Below are positions 1-12,266 of a stretch of DNA of 64,000 nucleotides, in pieces (the first letter of the stretch is position 1; each line of letters opens with the position of its first letter). The DNA comes from Perkinsus marinus ATCC 50983 (taxonomy: Eukaryota > Perkinsozoa > Perkinsida > Perkinsidae). The stretch is from assembly GCF_000006405.1 (NCBI RefSeq), contig NW_003205427.1:75369-139368 (forward strand). The letters are read 5' to 3'. Below the pieces are notes generated by a model. The model was given only the letters and a program-made list of their open reading frames with translations. It made no database searches and was not told where the DNA came from. The position numbers and the translations under genes are program-made.

Positions 1-3000
1 TGATCATATCCCGACCGGACCACAGACGTCCCACTGTAGTGTCGTCGCAGTCCGATGTCCACTGCACTCGTCATGGTAGTGTCACCAGCCAGTGGGGTAG
101 AGGACGAAGGATCTCCACCGGGCGCTGCTGGGTCCGTAGACTCATCAGGCGATCGGATAAAGCGTTCCTCCAAGTCCTTCTCGATAAGCTCATGCAGAGC
201 CTCTAAAAAAAGGGCGCTACCTCGACACATCCAGGCAAGACCCCCACCCGTCTTCTCCTCAAGATTCTTCTGCAGGAACTCAAACAACTGCCGCCGGGCC
301 ACAGCAGCATGAACATCTGATCACCAGAAGCGCACTAGCCCCCCCGACCATCACACCGACACGACCACTTACCACGCCGGACAGAAGATGAGTTCCCATG
401 ATTCAGCCGTCGTGTGCTCCAATGATCAGACAAGCCAGGCGTCATCTAAGAAGCTTTTATCCAAAGTGGCCAGTAGAGTCCACACTTACCCTTCGTCGCA
501 AATCTCTCTCACTATCACCCTCCGAGTCTTCGTCCACTCGATTAAGGTAGTAACCATAGACATACGTCCACTTGAGTACTCTCCGACACTCCACTACTTG
601 CTGTAGGGCGCTCGTTATGAACCCAAGCTCCGATACCTGTCTGAGGACGCTCCCAGTAGAACTCCATCAGCGACCAAAAAAGGCAGTGTTGAAGTAGAAA
701 TATATGTTCGCTTTCCTTAGCTGATCTCAGGTGTTTCCTCACTACTTACACAACTTTCAATGCAAATTCGGGTAGAAATGTACAGAAACCAATGAGAATT
801 TCCGAAAATTTTCTCAGAATTTTCACATTTTCACCAACGCATGTAGCCGACTGTATGCATATTCTCCCACACTCCAGGCCCTCAGATGTCACTAAATTCT
901 ATCAGAATGACCATTACATCAATATCGTCACGATCATGCAAGATCTTCCTCAGCTCATCCAACTTACCACTAGCAATAACCTGATGCCCAATAGAACCAC
1001 TCCAAAGCTCGGCTATATTACCTCCCGAGCCAGATTAGCCGCCCTCTCGTGGTTCACATAGCGTTCATAGTGGAACATGTATTTCTGCAGGGAGTGTTTG
1101 GCCTTCTGACGTACTTTCTCCTGAGACCCCATTACAACAGTGTTGGGAGAATATGTTCGCTTTCCTCAGCTGAACTTGAGAATTTCCCAACTAACTATAC
1201 ACGTTTACATACTTATCCGGGTAGAAATGTACAAGAATCACGAAAATTTCCCAAAAGTTTCTCGCAATTTTCATACCATGTGCATATCTCCCCACAGTGC
1301 ATCCATCACCACTACCCCTTCTCGCTGTCTCCTCCCTTCTTCCGTATCATCTCGAGTATTCCGTTCGTAAATATTACAGCTGTAGAGCCTAAGAGAAAGA
1401 CACCTGCCCACATTGCAAAGCCTGCCCCTGAGCCCACCCTCCTGTAGACTGCCCATGCTGTGCCCACGGCGTCAAACAAAGCCAGCAGAACTCTTGGCCG
1501 CACCCTAAAATCGATCAAAGTCCACACACACGAATGCCGACCGTCTCAGGTTCGGGTTCATACCAACGCCGGAGCATAACGAGATACAGCAGTACTGCGC
1601 CGAATTCACCAATCATGAGGGCGCCAGCCAATCGGTGACAACAATCCCCCCGCCCACCTCCGCCCGATTCACTGCATCTCATGTGATTACATCCCTGATT
1701 CTTCTCAATGGGCCGGCCACACTGAAAGTGTAAGAGAATGACCTTGATCAGAAGAGCACGTGAAAAGTCACCCTCGGGCACTGCTTGGTATTGGCGAGAA
1801 TCCAAGAGACGTTCTCACTCTCATTAGAGTTCTTTACTTCCCAATCATACACCTGCTGGCAGGACGCTGGCTCATGGGCTTCCCTTTGACAGGAGAAACA
1901 CCAACAGTAACTAAGAATACCACCTCAGCCTCAAGTCATTGTGAACCGCACTAGGGCGTCCTATGACACTACAAGTCGTCTAGGATAAGACTCCTCTCAC
2001 AGTACGACACTTCCGCCATCCTCTAGCAGGAACCAAACTATCCTACCCGCAATCACAGACAACAGTATCGGACTCCACTGCTATAGAGCTCCCTCTCCCC
2101 CCACTCCGATGAACATCCTTAGGATGAGAAAACTTCAGCACAGCCCGACCACACCCTCCTACCAACCAAAAGCCCCTACCTATCACACCAACTTCGAGAA
2201 GGGCTTACCTAGCGGGTTAGGGCACCACAATGTGCGCGGATTCGCCGACACAAAACTGACAGTAACGAGCTTGGCCCCTTACACGCCCTTTACTGGCCGC
2301 TTACAAAAAATCGTAATAAAAACGTATGAACTTCTGGCGATCTTCCGACGACTTCAGAAATCGCAAGAACGTAGTCTTTGGTACTGATAGAAGACCAGAC
2401 CAGCTAAACAAGCCTCGACCCAGAGACACTCACTTCGTCGCTCGCACTTGTGCATAACACAACGGGCGTCCGGTGCCCCCCGGCCCACGTCGCCTGACAG
2501 CACCGTAGTACTCATGATGATAGTAGCCTCAAGTGTAGCTCACTCAGCTTAGTGCTGACGTATTGGGCAAAACAGTCCTTACACGTGACGTGGTCTAGCG
2601 AGCATCCATCTAGGAGAACGCAGTCCTAAAGCACGGTGGCTGCTGTCAAAACCATAGATCGAACATTCGGTGGCGAGGCTCACCTACCTTCAGAAGCTCT
2701 TCACAGTAGCATACCTTGCAGGTTACACGTGTAGATCCTGACACAGATTCATCAGGCTATAGTCAATACTAACACGAGCTGCTAGTTTTAGTAGGGCGGC
2801 CGACTCACCATCGGAAGTTGGTCCACTCGACTTGAACACACCACATTTCTCCCTCACCCAGTCCTCTCCTCTCGCTTCAGAAAACCAAGCCTGACTCAAA
2901 AACTGCACTCGATCGATCGCCAACCACGACTAAATCAGCCATGGACAGACCGAGCGTCGACAACCCCACCACAGTACTTCCTGCAACGGCAATTCTTCCC

Positions 3001-3935
3001 ACCCGAACTCCTTCATCAGCGCAAAGGCGTCATCAAGCGTCACATTGAGTAGCTCCGTCACCCGGGCAGCCTAACCCCACGAGCGGTCCCAGCCCATTAC
3101 AAAACCATCATCACCACCTTCTCCCGAGATATCCTCACCAAATCAGCAGCAGCCATCACACAGAAGTTAGCACACGAGATTCGGGCTGAGTGAGCACGAC
3201 CAACCTCAGCCGCCGATCGAACCAGGGCAGGAAGCCCCACACACCTGATACAGAGCTGTCGTCCTTAGCCGCTAGGATGTTCTCGGCTGTCGCTGCCGGT
3301 TGTTTCACTGTCGAGCCCTTTAAAGATTTCAAGCCGGTCACTGGGGTGGCTGATGAAGGCCTATCTTCTGATACAAAAAGTGTATAAAATAACTCCAACA
3401 CCTCCTCTCGCCACGTACTGGGTTCCTTCACTGGAGTTGTTGTGATAGCAACAGCAGCAGTACTATCATCATCAGGATTCGCTGAGTTAGCGACCTCTAG
3501 TGGTTCCATAATCTGCGCCGACAGTGCTTGGACCTAACATGAGCGTCTCTGGCAGACCAAGGGCTAAGGACAGGTACATCCTCCTCCTCTTCTCCTCCCT
3601 CTGTAGGGACATCCCCGCCGCTGGTCAATACATGCACATCAGCAGGGGAGTCGGTCTCCATTCGAAAACTGCCAATTCGAATTTCCATGAATACCATGGG
3701 AGAGCTCACCACCTTGCATCTTCAGCAGCAACAGGGGAGTGAGGATGAACATCGCCTTCGGAATCACAATTGGAGATCTCCACATCGCAATCATCATAGT
3801 AGTGGAACTCCTGAGACGTTCGAGTAACGCCCAAGACCGATTGTAAGCAGCACTCACGTCCAAGGCAGCGGAGTCATCATCTTCCCCATCGCTCATTGAC
3901 CACACTGACGATGATGATGCCTCGTGCGAGCCCAT
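1..3935 (-). CDS. Ariadne-type RBR E3 ubiquitin ligase (3' end beyond window)
   Basis: RBR ligases accept ubiquitin from an E2 onto a RING2 cysteine and pass it to a substrate. About fifteen small exons can be stitched. The acidic N-terminus MSDGEDDDSAALD starts at 3896 (an upstream ATG lies at about 3935). A UBA-like segment with LMKEFGWEE lies near 3000 and WVREKCGV near 2840. RING1 is in two pieces, TCKVCYCEELLK near 2700 and DGCSLDHVTCKDC near 2570. The IBR starts at LWCPNP near 2210. RING2 reads CGRPIEKNQGCNHMRC near 1700, then CGQEFCWLCLTPW near 1480, containing the expected catalytic Cys. The Ariadne domain follows: KYMFHYERYVNHERA near 1060, VECRRVLKWTYVYGYYL near 570 and LFEFLQKNLEEKTGG near 270. 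Order and spacing match ARIH1/ARIH2. Introns at 1121-1315 and about 640-920 carry copies of a dispersed element. The exons between RING1 and IBR and the C-terminal end are unresolved. ARIH1 versus ARIH2 type is undecided. Confidence 0.92.
700..886 (+). mobile_element. Dispersed introner-like element, copy 1
   Basis: Starts near TATGTTCGCTTTCCTTAGCT and ends near ATTCTCCCACACTCCAGG. It lies antisense inside a longer intron (about 640-920) of the ubiquitin ligase, upstream of the VECRRVLKW exon. Shares GGGTAGAAATGTACA with copy 2 and AGAAACCAA with copy 3. Confidence 0.75.
1148..1313 (+). mobile_element. Dispersed introner-like element, copy 2
   Basis: Runs from GAATATGTTCGCTTTCCTCA to CTCCCCACAGTGCATCC. 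It occupies nearly all of intron 1121-1315 (195 nt), antisense to the host gene, between exons ending RRQREG and starting EKVRQKAKHS (phase 0 both sides). Confidence 0.8.
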
Positions 3936-4182
3936 GTCCAAGGACACTGGAGAGGCACCCAACTCCTCAGGAAGTTACTTTAACACAACACTCGATCATT
4001 TACAATGATACAGGACTAGCAAAAGAGGCCGCGAGCATCACAAGCAATCACAGTCCTCTCCAAACGGCTTCGACATCACTATCAGCAAGGGAGTATCTAG
4101 AGGTCCATGGCGTCAACTCTAACCCGATGCCAAGTACCATCAAGCCTCGATGAGCCAGCCTATATCAGTCTTTTGCTGCCTC

Positions 4183-5176
4183 CTACTCAGCCATGGGCAG
4201 GATGAGCTTCTGGCCATACCACTTGCTGAAAAAAATAGAGACGTAGATCCTCTTCCGAGAGTGAAAACAGCGTGAGCACCTCATTGCAAAATAGTAGAAA
4301 AAGTCACAGTACAATGCCACTTGGATGGCTCCTCCGACCCAGCCGACCCAATTCACATATCCCTCTGTGAAGTAGCGGTAAATCTGAGAGAGAGAAATTA
4401 GTTTCCTCGGGTCGTTTAGAGGAGTGCCACTGTACCCAGTTGATTATGTAGAAGCCTCTATACGCTCCCATGGCGAATACGAAGTTACTCGTCAAATTTT
4501 CTACCTAAAACGCAGAATTTTCTCGAATATTTTTTCGAGCCGAGCCATACCTCCCTCTGGCGCTGCAACAGTGACAATTGCGGCAAAATGGCAACTGCCT
4601 CAATCCAAATCGACATGGTCCATAGTATCTGTAGCTAAACTGACCATACCATGTACGGAGGGCTACTACCTCAGCAATAGAGTAATCGGCAGTAGTGATG
4701 AGAGTAAGGATGATACACGGAGGAAGCAGCCACCTGATGACGGTGGTGATGACCACGATAGGGGAGGTTGAGGCGCCCTTACTTGACATAGTTGAAGTTA
4801 TCAGCAGCAGCATCATACGTCTGTTTAACAGGTCCTCGTTTGAATTTCATAGTGTAAACCAGATGCAATGTAAGAGTAATGAAGACCAATTTCATCACTA
4901 ACAAGGAATGATCCTCCCGGCTGCTGAGCCTCTCCCCAGTTAGTACCACTATTATAAAGGCTCACGTACAGCCAGAGGAGGTCGATGTATCGGAAGATGA
5001 AGACCATGGCGTACATCTCTTGCATCTTACACGATATACCTGATTTGAATCTTACCTAGAGGAACCTAAGATACGGCCCACTCACCAATACAGCTCTTCG
5101 ACTTCTGCAGTTTGAGGACGAGGAGAAAGATGCTCAACAAGTGGAGCATGTCCCCGCAAAACCGAAAAATGTTCAT
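4183..5176 (-). CDS. ERD2: ER lumen protein-retaining receptor (KDEL receptor)
   Basis: This seven-helix receptor cycles between Golgi and ER and retrieves HDEL/KDEL-tagged chaperones. The start at 5176 gives MNIFRFCGDMLHLLSIFLL, a close match to the family N-terminus. KSKSCIG joins across an intron to ISCKMQEMYAMVFIFRYIDL, then VMKLVFITLTLHLVYTMKF. Later exons give ILWTMSIWIEAVAILPQLSL, NLTSNFVFAMGAYRGFYIIN and WIYRYFTEGYVNWVGWVGG, and the last ends WYGQKLILPMAE with stop at 4183-4185. At least six introns have consistent phase. One is only 46 nt (near 4500-4545), starts GTATGG and ends TTTTAG. Length is about that of the family (about 210 aa). The Arg/Tyr-rich helix signature of ligand-binding ERD2 proteins is retained. 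It lies tail-to-head with the ubiquitin ligase on the same strand. The identification is secure; a few exon edges are uncertain. Confidence 0.95.
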
Positions 5177-5877
5177 GGCGTTTGGTGATTAGGACGACGA
5201 AGCTGTGATGATTAGCCTTCGAAGAGACTGTGGGAATCCACTCAGAGGGAGAAAACTCAACAGTCCACTGAATGCCACATTCTGACCTATTTTGTATCTT
5301 TCAATGGCAACCTCAAGATACTCCATGCATTGTTCAGATTGGCGAGCGTAGGCTGAAACTCCAGAAGTGTGTCGTTGTTCACTATCATCCCAGGGCACTG
5401 TGAGCTGCTTACGGCACTCAAGTTATCCATTACAGGGCCAACGAGTGGTCAGTAATCATCCTAGACCAGGCTGCACCTTTTCCTTACAACGTTTATAGGT
5501 GAGTAAAAACGTCCATAAAATGGGTCAAAGCGTCCGAAGCGGTATTTTGACACAGTTCGAACTCATTCAAGCGCTTCCTAAATTCCGAGTTATTAGCTTC
5601 CCTCGGGTTTGGTCATGTTGAAAGCTTTCCTGTTCAACGATGCCAGGTGTTCAACACTACTGCCACGAACCCAAAAATGGTGTTCTAGGGGGTCTGCCCG
5701 GACCCGAAACGGTTCCGAGTAGTTGGGCTAGTGAATGCGCTTCGTCCAACATGCGAGCTATTAATTAGGAGCTGTGGGTTGACGTGGATCGTCGAGGCGC
5801 GGTCGAGATGCTTTTGGGCCTGTTTTGTATCTTGGGCGAGTGACCTCGGGGAATCTTTCAGTTACATTTCCAATTCG
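5177..5877. other. Intergenic, nothing recognised
   Basis: Between the KDEL receptor start and the next gene. A minus-strand frame of 70 codons at 5189-5398 (VAIERYKIGQNVAFSGLL) looks mildly protein-like but matches no family I recognise and lacks neighbouring exons. I do not call it. Confidence 0.4.
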
Positions 5878-8011
5878 ATGGGCTGCCGGAGTCGTGCATC
5901 ACTGTTATCCTTGGTCTTGAGTGTACTCTTATTGGTACTGCCGTCCTCGCTGGTCGAGGCCAAGTACGCGTCCTCGACGGTTATGCTTGGCGGGCCTCGT
6001 GAAATGCACAGGTGGAAATATCTTTCCAAATTTGGATACGACATAGGTCCGCTGGACTACCTTCTCTCGCTGTAGGATTTCTTCCCCTTGATGCAGGTAC
6101 CGGCTATTGGCGAGTTCGGATGCGAACAGTGAGGCCCCATCTGACGGAGCCCGTGAGGATCCCTGTTGAAGTGTAATGAACCCGCCCCCCAGTCTGGACC
6201 TGTCACACGCCATGTTCGATATCAGATATCTCGACAACGATTGGGATGCGGTCGAGAGTGCTGATTTTTGCGAGAGAAGCCGATACCGTAAAACGTCCAG
6301 ATTCGTGGAGTTGCCAGCCAACGGTGAATGGAGCGGCTGGGTCTCTGTACTGCTACTTGACTGTGGGTCATTCTGATATTGACCGAACGTTCTTCAGGGA
6401 GAGCTCTCGCAAACAGTGCGGCCACACGTGTGGTACTTCGCAGTGTTGGACTGTGGGGAGCAACTCAAGTCCACTACTAGGATCAAGTACTACATCTCTC
6501 TCACTGCGTTACGGTATGGCTGCTTTAGGTTTGAGTTCATAGCCCATCAAGAGAATGGGTCGGAGTTCTCTGCTGAGTTGAGGGGCACTCGTGGCATCGT
6601 GTGGGTCCAGCTCATTATATCTGGTAGCTCCGCTGTAGCGGCTCATCTCGCCTAGCTTGAATACATGTTTGCTCTCAGTCCTATTTACGTGGTTCTTTGC
6701 GAAGGAGTGCCGAAAGTTCGTCAGGTCGGCGGACTCGTTGCATCCCGTTGTTATCACTCTGGCTTGTGCGATAGCTCTGCAGGTAACTCGGAATTCATTC
6801 CCGCGCAGATTCGATCCTCCCATCTGTCATTTTGTCAGTTTTGCTGTACAGTATTTGAACTCATCCATTTGCATAATTACTCCTCCAACGGGTACGGTGT
6901 GAAGCCACTGGATGTGCTATCCGAAATTTGCGGAATGCTCGTGGAGGTTCTACGTAATATCAATACCATCTTTCAGCGAATCAGTTAGAGTTATGCTCCT
7001 TCAGTGTCATCATTGCTGATTCTGATCGCCCTCGGGTACACACTTCTGCACAGTAAACTTGGAGATCTCGACGTGGTTATTCCCATAGTGTTTATCATCG
7101 GAGTAGGCCGCCCCTGATTGGGAGCTGGGATCGATTGTGTTGTCACGCAGGTTGTTCATGTTCTTCTTGTTGGCTTCGGCAAAATCAAGGATGATGCTTC
7201 TTATAAGTTCTATGAAAATGAAGGTACTACATCTTTGACGACTATAACGTGTCGAAGTGTTCCTCGAACCTTCGTAGGAGTAATTGTTGTCACCCAGGTG
7301 TTGTTGGTTATATACTGGTAGTCATCCGCCTATTACTTGCGGTGTGGTTCCTATGGGCTGTTAACGAAACTAGGAAGGAAGCAGGTGAGTGGTGTCACAG
7401 TCACCGCTTGATGCAGTCGGCTATGTAGAGCATTGTGTAACTCGCTTGGGGATCTCGGAAGGTTCGCTACTGTACTCTAGTTTGCGGTGGTGTTGGCATT
7501 TCCCACAATACTCCGTTAGGTGGGCTGGGCTTGCGCAGATCGAAATTGTATTTTTATCATGATTCCAACTGAGCACACTAGAGGGTAGCATTCGTTGATA
7601 GTAGGTTGTTATTAGGTATGAAACTTCGATACTTCCTGGCAAAATTTGCCGGCCTCGGGATGGTCTACTTCTTCTCCTACCCAGTGCTGTTCGTCATCAC
7701 CGGGTTTTTCGCGCCTTATTATCGACAAAAGGTGATGTCGGATATCATCGCCACTTGGGCGTGCGTGTGGACCCGGGGTCTTGCGTGGGTTCAATTCCCA
7801 CAGGTGTCATTTTTCGCTTGATACACTGTGGGTCACAGTTGATGTGGACGTTGAATCTCAGGTGATGCTGCTTGGTTGGTTTGCCATCAAGTACGGGGTC
7901 TTTGCGTGGATGACGAGTATGTTCCTCACCCGAGGTGATTACTTCCAAGTCTCTACACTCAACTCAAGCTTCCTTCCCGGTGGAGTCAGGCCTGGTACGA
8001 TCTGTTGTTGA
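5878..8011 (+). CDS. GPR180/TMEM145-like seven-transmembrane protein
   Basis: The family (rhodopsin-like GPCR domain, intimal-thickness-related receptor) has a secreted-type ectodomain followed by seven helices; its role in protists is unknown. The start at 5878 gives a strong signal peptide (SLLSLVLSVLLLVLPSSLVEA). The ectodomain has WKYLSKFGYDIG joined in phase to TGYWRVRMRTVRP, then RPHVWYFAVLDCGEQLK and SEFSAELRGT, in family order. The membrane half has NGYGVKPLDVLSEICGM, SSLLILIALGYTLLHS, LLLAVWFLWAVNETRKE, YFFSYPVLFVITGFFAPYY and RQKVMSDIIATW, and ends near RGDYFQVSTLNSSFLPGG. Intron 7761-7803 is exactly 43 nt with compatible phase and carries a perfect tRNA T-arm-like hairpin. The family assignment rests on motif order and topology; no ligand can be inferred. 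Some internal exon edges between 6590 and 7320 are not resolved. Confidence 0.75.
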
Positions 8012-8662
8012 CTTCCGTGTGGGTTCCCATTCTTGTTCGTTCTGTAATCGTCCATATTTATTGTGAAGTTGTTACTGTCGGAATTTCTCGCACCGGTGTA
8101 AACGCTCCTTCCATAGAGCCTTCGTTCACAATCTAGAAGATTCCAATAATGTGACTTCTATTGGGCGTTGGGACCGCACGACTCATCAGTGGTCTGAGGT
8201 CATGCCAGAGTTGTTTCGGATGGTGATTTAATCTTTTGGGAATTTTTGTTGTTGTTTTCGTCAGGACTTGACAAGGAAGAGTAAGCAGTGTGCTTCGCTC
8301 CGCTAAGTTGATGACAATATTACAATTGTACAAGATAGTCGCTATGCTCCTTGCTATACTGAGTGTTCGAGATGATTTACTAAGTTGACGACTTGTCGTT
8401 CCACATACTACCAACGCTACTCACCGTTTACCTCTTGAGGATCTCCTCATGCCCTCCTTGACTTGACCGTCTCCATCAGCGATAGGCGTTCGCGGTGAGT
8501 CCTGCTTATTATCGCGTGGATGGAGTTAGTGACAGTCCCAAGTTGATAGACAGTGTTGTACCTCGAGTGTGTGTAGCAATGACTGGGACTTGCGTTACAG
8601 TTACTAACGTACGGCAATTCTAGATGGTGTCAGTGTGCTGGTTGTAGTAGGAGCATGTTCTA
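8012..8662. other. Intergenic, nothing firm
   Basis: A plus-strand stretch at about 8120-8225 (NVTSIGRWDRTTHQWSEVMP), bounded by AG and GT, could be one exon. No neighbouring exon or family match was found. Confidence 0.35.
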
Positions 8663-10359
8663 ATGATGTACGCCTTCGGCCTACCCCCTCCGAGTCAGAC
8701 TGTGCTGGCCGGCAATGTGGTTGGTCGCCATTTGTCGTCATCATCATCATCGACCGTTCCTGTGGTGCAAGTCGTATGGATAGACAGGAACGCTTTTAAG
8801 CCCAACAGACCTGTGAGTGGCTGAGTGATGGTCGAGCGCATCCTTATTCAGACCTATGAATTCGAAGCTGTAGCTTCTGTTACTCGTCTGAAACGTTTCA
8901 AAACAGCCGCCGCCTGTGTGAAGTGGCTGAATGATAGGCAGAAGTAGGACCCCATTCAACGCCATCGTGGGAGCTCTTCTCATAGGCGTGCCAGTTGCAA
9001 CAAACCAGCTGTAGAGCGAAGTCCGAAGTATGCACCAAATTCAACGTCAAAGTGAGCGAGTTTATGCCATGATTTGCTACGTGTCCGTTCAGATCTTGTT
9101 GTGATGGTAAGAGTCCATCATTAAATGTCATTATGTCTACAACTCCTACTAGCACTCATTCCCGAGGCGTGAGTTGCAAGAGCAGCTCTATCGCTACTGC
9201 CTGTAGACGCTCTAATAGCGGATCCTATCCTGCTCTAGTGTGCAGAGCAGTACCTATGGGCGAAGTACCTCTAGCCGAGGACGATCCATCGAGACGTGTG
9301 GACTTGAGGCGAGCGGTCGATGTCAGTGGTGAGGTTAAGGGGGAGTCCTTGCAGGTTAGTAGTGTCCGGTCGAGAAGCGAAGTTGTTGTTGAGCTGCTTG
9401 TCGGTAGAAGGGTCCGAAGATGGTAACTGTGTAGCACTGTACATGTTAAAGGATCGTTTTCAGAAGCAATTGCCGCTGGGGAATCTGTATTCAATCGTCG
9501 TTGTATAGTCCCACCTAAGCCTTTCCGGTCTATTGAGGTTAGTGGCCCGACGGTTGCAAGTACGAGGAGTCGTTCTGTTCCAGGTTTATGTTTACCATCG
9601 ATGTGCTTTTGAGAAGCCTCGCAACGTAGACGATGCTGAGCTAGCAGCACATGAACTTGTTGTTGAAGTAAGTCTCAGCAGGACCGAGGAGGTTGGAGGG
9701 AATCTCAGATCTTCCCGACATTAGAGCAAGCTGTTTCCATGGGCGTGATGAACCCAGGCTCTCTGCCAAGCGCTGGCAGCTCCACTGAAGTCTCAGAGGT
9801 CAGCAGGAGAATGGACCGCCGAGGCCTTCCTCTCAACAGTGTCTCAGACATCGTCTCCCGGGCGCAGTGCATCTGAGGATACGTTGAGCTGCTACAGCAT
9901 CGGTGGTGGCGACATAGCCCTGGCCCCGATGGGCTTCCCGCCACCATCGGCATACGTCATTGCAGACCTCCCACCGCACTATACGTGAGGCTACTCTGAC
10001 GGGGTCTCTGTTGGAGGTAGTGTTCGTTCAGATGGCCCCCTCTACTGGTACCGTGTGTACTGCCAACGAGCCTCCCAGCACCGCCTGCTGTAGCGATGCA
10101 ATTCTACAGTCCCTCACAGGGGACGCCTGCCCCTGGGAATGCAGCAGCAGCAGTACCAATTCCAACCCACGATAATGTGTATTACACAGACCCTTTTGGA
10201 GGCCCTCAAGCTAGTAGCAATCGGGTCTCTATGGGTATGAGCCCCCTTGCGATCTACCAGTACCTCACTAATCTGCGGAAGCAGGAGAGCGGCGCTTGCG
10301 AGCGGGCTGATCGGCTGGGATTGGAGGCTCTCCCGAGGGATGGTAATAGCGAGAAGTAA
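8663..10359 (+). CDS. Unrecognised serine-rich multi-exon protein
   Basis: No family identified. Exon 1 (8663-8812) is 50 codons from ATG ATG, contains a run of six Ser and VVQVVWIDRNAFKPNRP, and ends at GTGAGT in phase 0. Exon 2 begins at 8852 after TTCAG, also phase 0, with TYEFEAVASVTRLKRF. Further coding-looking pieces are at about 8985-9055, 9133-9340, 9620-9700, 9806-9987 (GEWTAEAFLSTVSQTSS ... IALAPMGFPPPSAYVI) and 10030-10359 (AMQFYSPSQGTPAPG, alanine run, NVYYTDPFGG, stop at 10357-10359). The beginning, a hydrophobic strand ending WID followed by RLKRFKTAAACVKWLND, resembles the first strand and later helix of receiver-like (REC) folds, but this is a weak resemblance. The rest is low-complexity Ser/Pro/Ala. 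Exon joins after exon 2 are uncertain. Confidence 0.5.
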
Positions 10360-11010
10360 TTCAAGCAGCCCATGGTAGCAGTGGAACATTTGCGGGAATA
10401 CCTGAGTGTTGCGTTGGTGGGATGGTGGTGGATGAGCTTTCATTCAACAACGGGACATCACGTACATCACTGAATTCCTTCGCTGCATGCCGTAGTTGAG
10501 CCCGATTGGAGTTGACCTCTGGTGGAGTTGACTTACTGACGTCTGCTGAATGTACCCCGAAGCCTTACGGGGAGGAGGCCACATGGTCTGAGCCATCTTT
10601 GGGACCTCTTATTACGACCTGTTCAGCATCTTTATCTGGGTATCGCTTGCTACAGTTCCTGGCACGGTGATGCCCTCGAATTTGATGATAGTGCGCCATA
10701 GCGTTATGGAGGATTTCAAGCCGGAATTGGCCTCGAGGTCCGACACTTGTTCGTAACAAACCGCTCTGATATGGCGTCTGAGTGTCATGTACCCGTCACT
10801 GATCGTCGCAACGGTTTCCCGCTGATCGATTGGTCTCAGCGCAACAATGTAGTGATGGAGCGACAGTACTTGATGGCGATCATGAGAATCCGAAACGGTT
10901 GCGGTTTTCTGGAAAGGTATGTAGGCGCGGTCGCTGTGTTGTTACTAACAGAATATGTATCATCTCGGTCATGCGAATTACATAATATGATGAACTGTGC
11001 GTAGCAGCCT
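10360..11010. other. Intergenic with a short duplicated segment
   Basis: No gene recognised. Bases 10876-10932 are nearly repeated at 17346-17402 (shared core GAATCCGAAACGGTTGCGG), part of a larger duplication described separately. Confidence 0.5.
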
Positions 11011-11172
11011 GGCACCAAATGGGGCGTTCTGGTCTTGAACCTACCTGAACTCATCGCCATCCGTGTACACGTTTCTTTGAATCTGTGTAAGCGGAAAGAT
11101 AAGTTTGGTCCCAGCCTTTACTGGCTTTTCAGCCACTTTGCAGTCAGCTAGGGCTCTAACTAGCTTCATCCT
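11011..11172 (-). pseudogene. Stray duplicate of one cytochrome P450 exon
   Basis: About 160 bp nearly identical to 13380-13548 inside the P450 gene. The minus strand encodes DCKVAEKPVKAGTKLIFPLT then QIQRNVYTDGDEFR, followed by a GTAGGT donor, the same as the functional exon apart from a few substitutions (AEKPV for AGKPV, RNV for RKV). No other P450 exon surrounds it and the similarity stops within the flanking intron on both sides, so it cannot make a P450. It abuts the duplicated block that starts at about 11173. It is best read as a recent partial duplication. Confidence 0.75.
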
Positions 11173-11545
11173 CGATCAGATCCTCTGCAGGCTCGGTGGT
11201 TGTAATCGCAGACTCTTAGTTTGACATATGACGCTGCGATAGCTTGCCTTTTCAGATAGCTCAATGAATGCAAGCGATTGTGATGCAACGTTGGCGCAGG
11301 AAGGTAAGAGGAGCGGCACAGCTTTCCACCGTAAGCCCCTGGTTGATGAGAGTTTTGTCCTTACAGATCGGCTCCAGCCAGTAGCGTTTATGAATCCTCG
11401 AGAGATTCTATTAGCTATGCCTCACCAGCTCTTCCTCTGCCACCAGGACTTTTCTGGGAGATCGACATTGGCAGCCCCTGCAGCCCTCTGAATGCGATCC
11501 TATCGAGATCACTCGAGTGCATAGAGCATTTTGAGGTGAGATTCC
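11173..11545 (+). repeat. Duplicated block, copy A
   Basis: About 370 bp matching 17616-17992 at roughly 85-90 percent by eye. Shared blocks include GATCAGATCCTCTGCAG, TAGCTTGCCTTTTCAGA, CACCGTAAGCCCCTGGTTGA and GACATTGGCAGCCCCTGCAG. On the plus strand both copies carry an in-frame stretch containing FHRKPLVDES, LTDRLQPVAF, NPREIL and EIDIGSPCSPL or KIDIGSPCSPL. Much of the variation falls at third positions, so an unknown coding exon is possible. Confidence 0.7.
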
Positions 11546-12266
11546 CAAGATAGTCTGAGGCCCTCTTACACGTTCCATCAAGTATACCCAGCTCATATTT
11601 GGAAAACATCATTCCCTGACATTCTCCGATCGTGGACCTCATTTCCTCCTGCGGGAATGGTATTTACAGGATGTGCTATCACTTGCCGCAAGTGATAGCA
11701 TGCTTTGTCGCACTACTAGTATGCAAGTGACTTGCTTGTACTGTGTGAAGCGAATATCAGTTGGATTACCTCTCCATTATACCCAATCCATGGTGGAACA
11801 CTCTTCAATTTTCTCCGCAGTCGCAGAATATGTGCCTCGTAGCAGAAGATGGGCAATCTACCTGACCATCACTTGTGACTGCGATTGCACCATGGGTGCT
11901 CGCACATTTCACTGGATGTGAATCGTCTAAATTCGTATCCTCAAAACTCCGCACCTCTGTGCCCAACGCCCTCCAGCCTCGATCTTACTGATGTCCTTCT
12001 CTCAGTGGAGTTGATGCTAAGGAGGGGCTTACCTCCTTCTTAAAAATGATATCCCCTGGGGGACCTCCAGTGGGCGTACAATGACAGCCTCGGCTCAACC
12101 TGTTTACATAGCAATGCACCGTGCATTGCTGATGCCGGTGCGATCTTCAGCGCATCCCACGTCAGCCGCCTCATAAGAGCATGGAGCTGAATACAATTCC
12201 TCTCAACTCACTCTTCTCCCACAGCGGTGTCCCAGCTAGAAGCGCCGAACTTCAGACCAGGGGTCA
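11546..12266. other. Non-coding, one perfect hairpin
   Basis: No gene recognised. A perfect inverted repeat lies at 11674-11700, with arms TGCTATCACTTGC and its complement around a single C. Confidence 0.5.
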
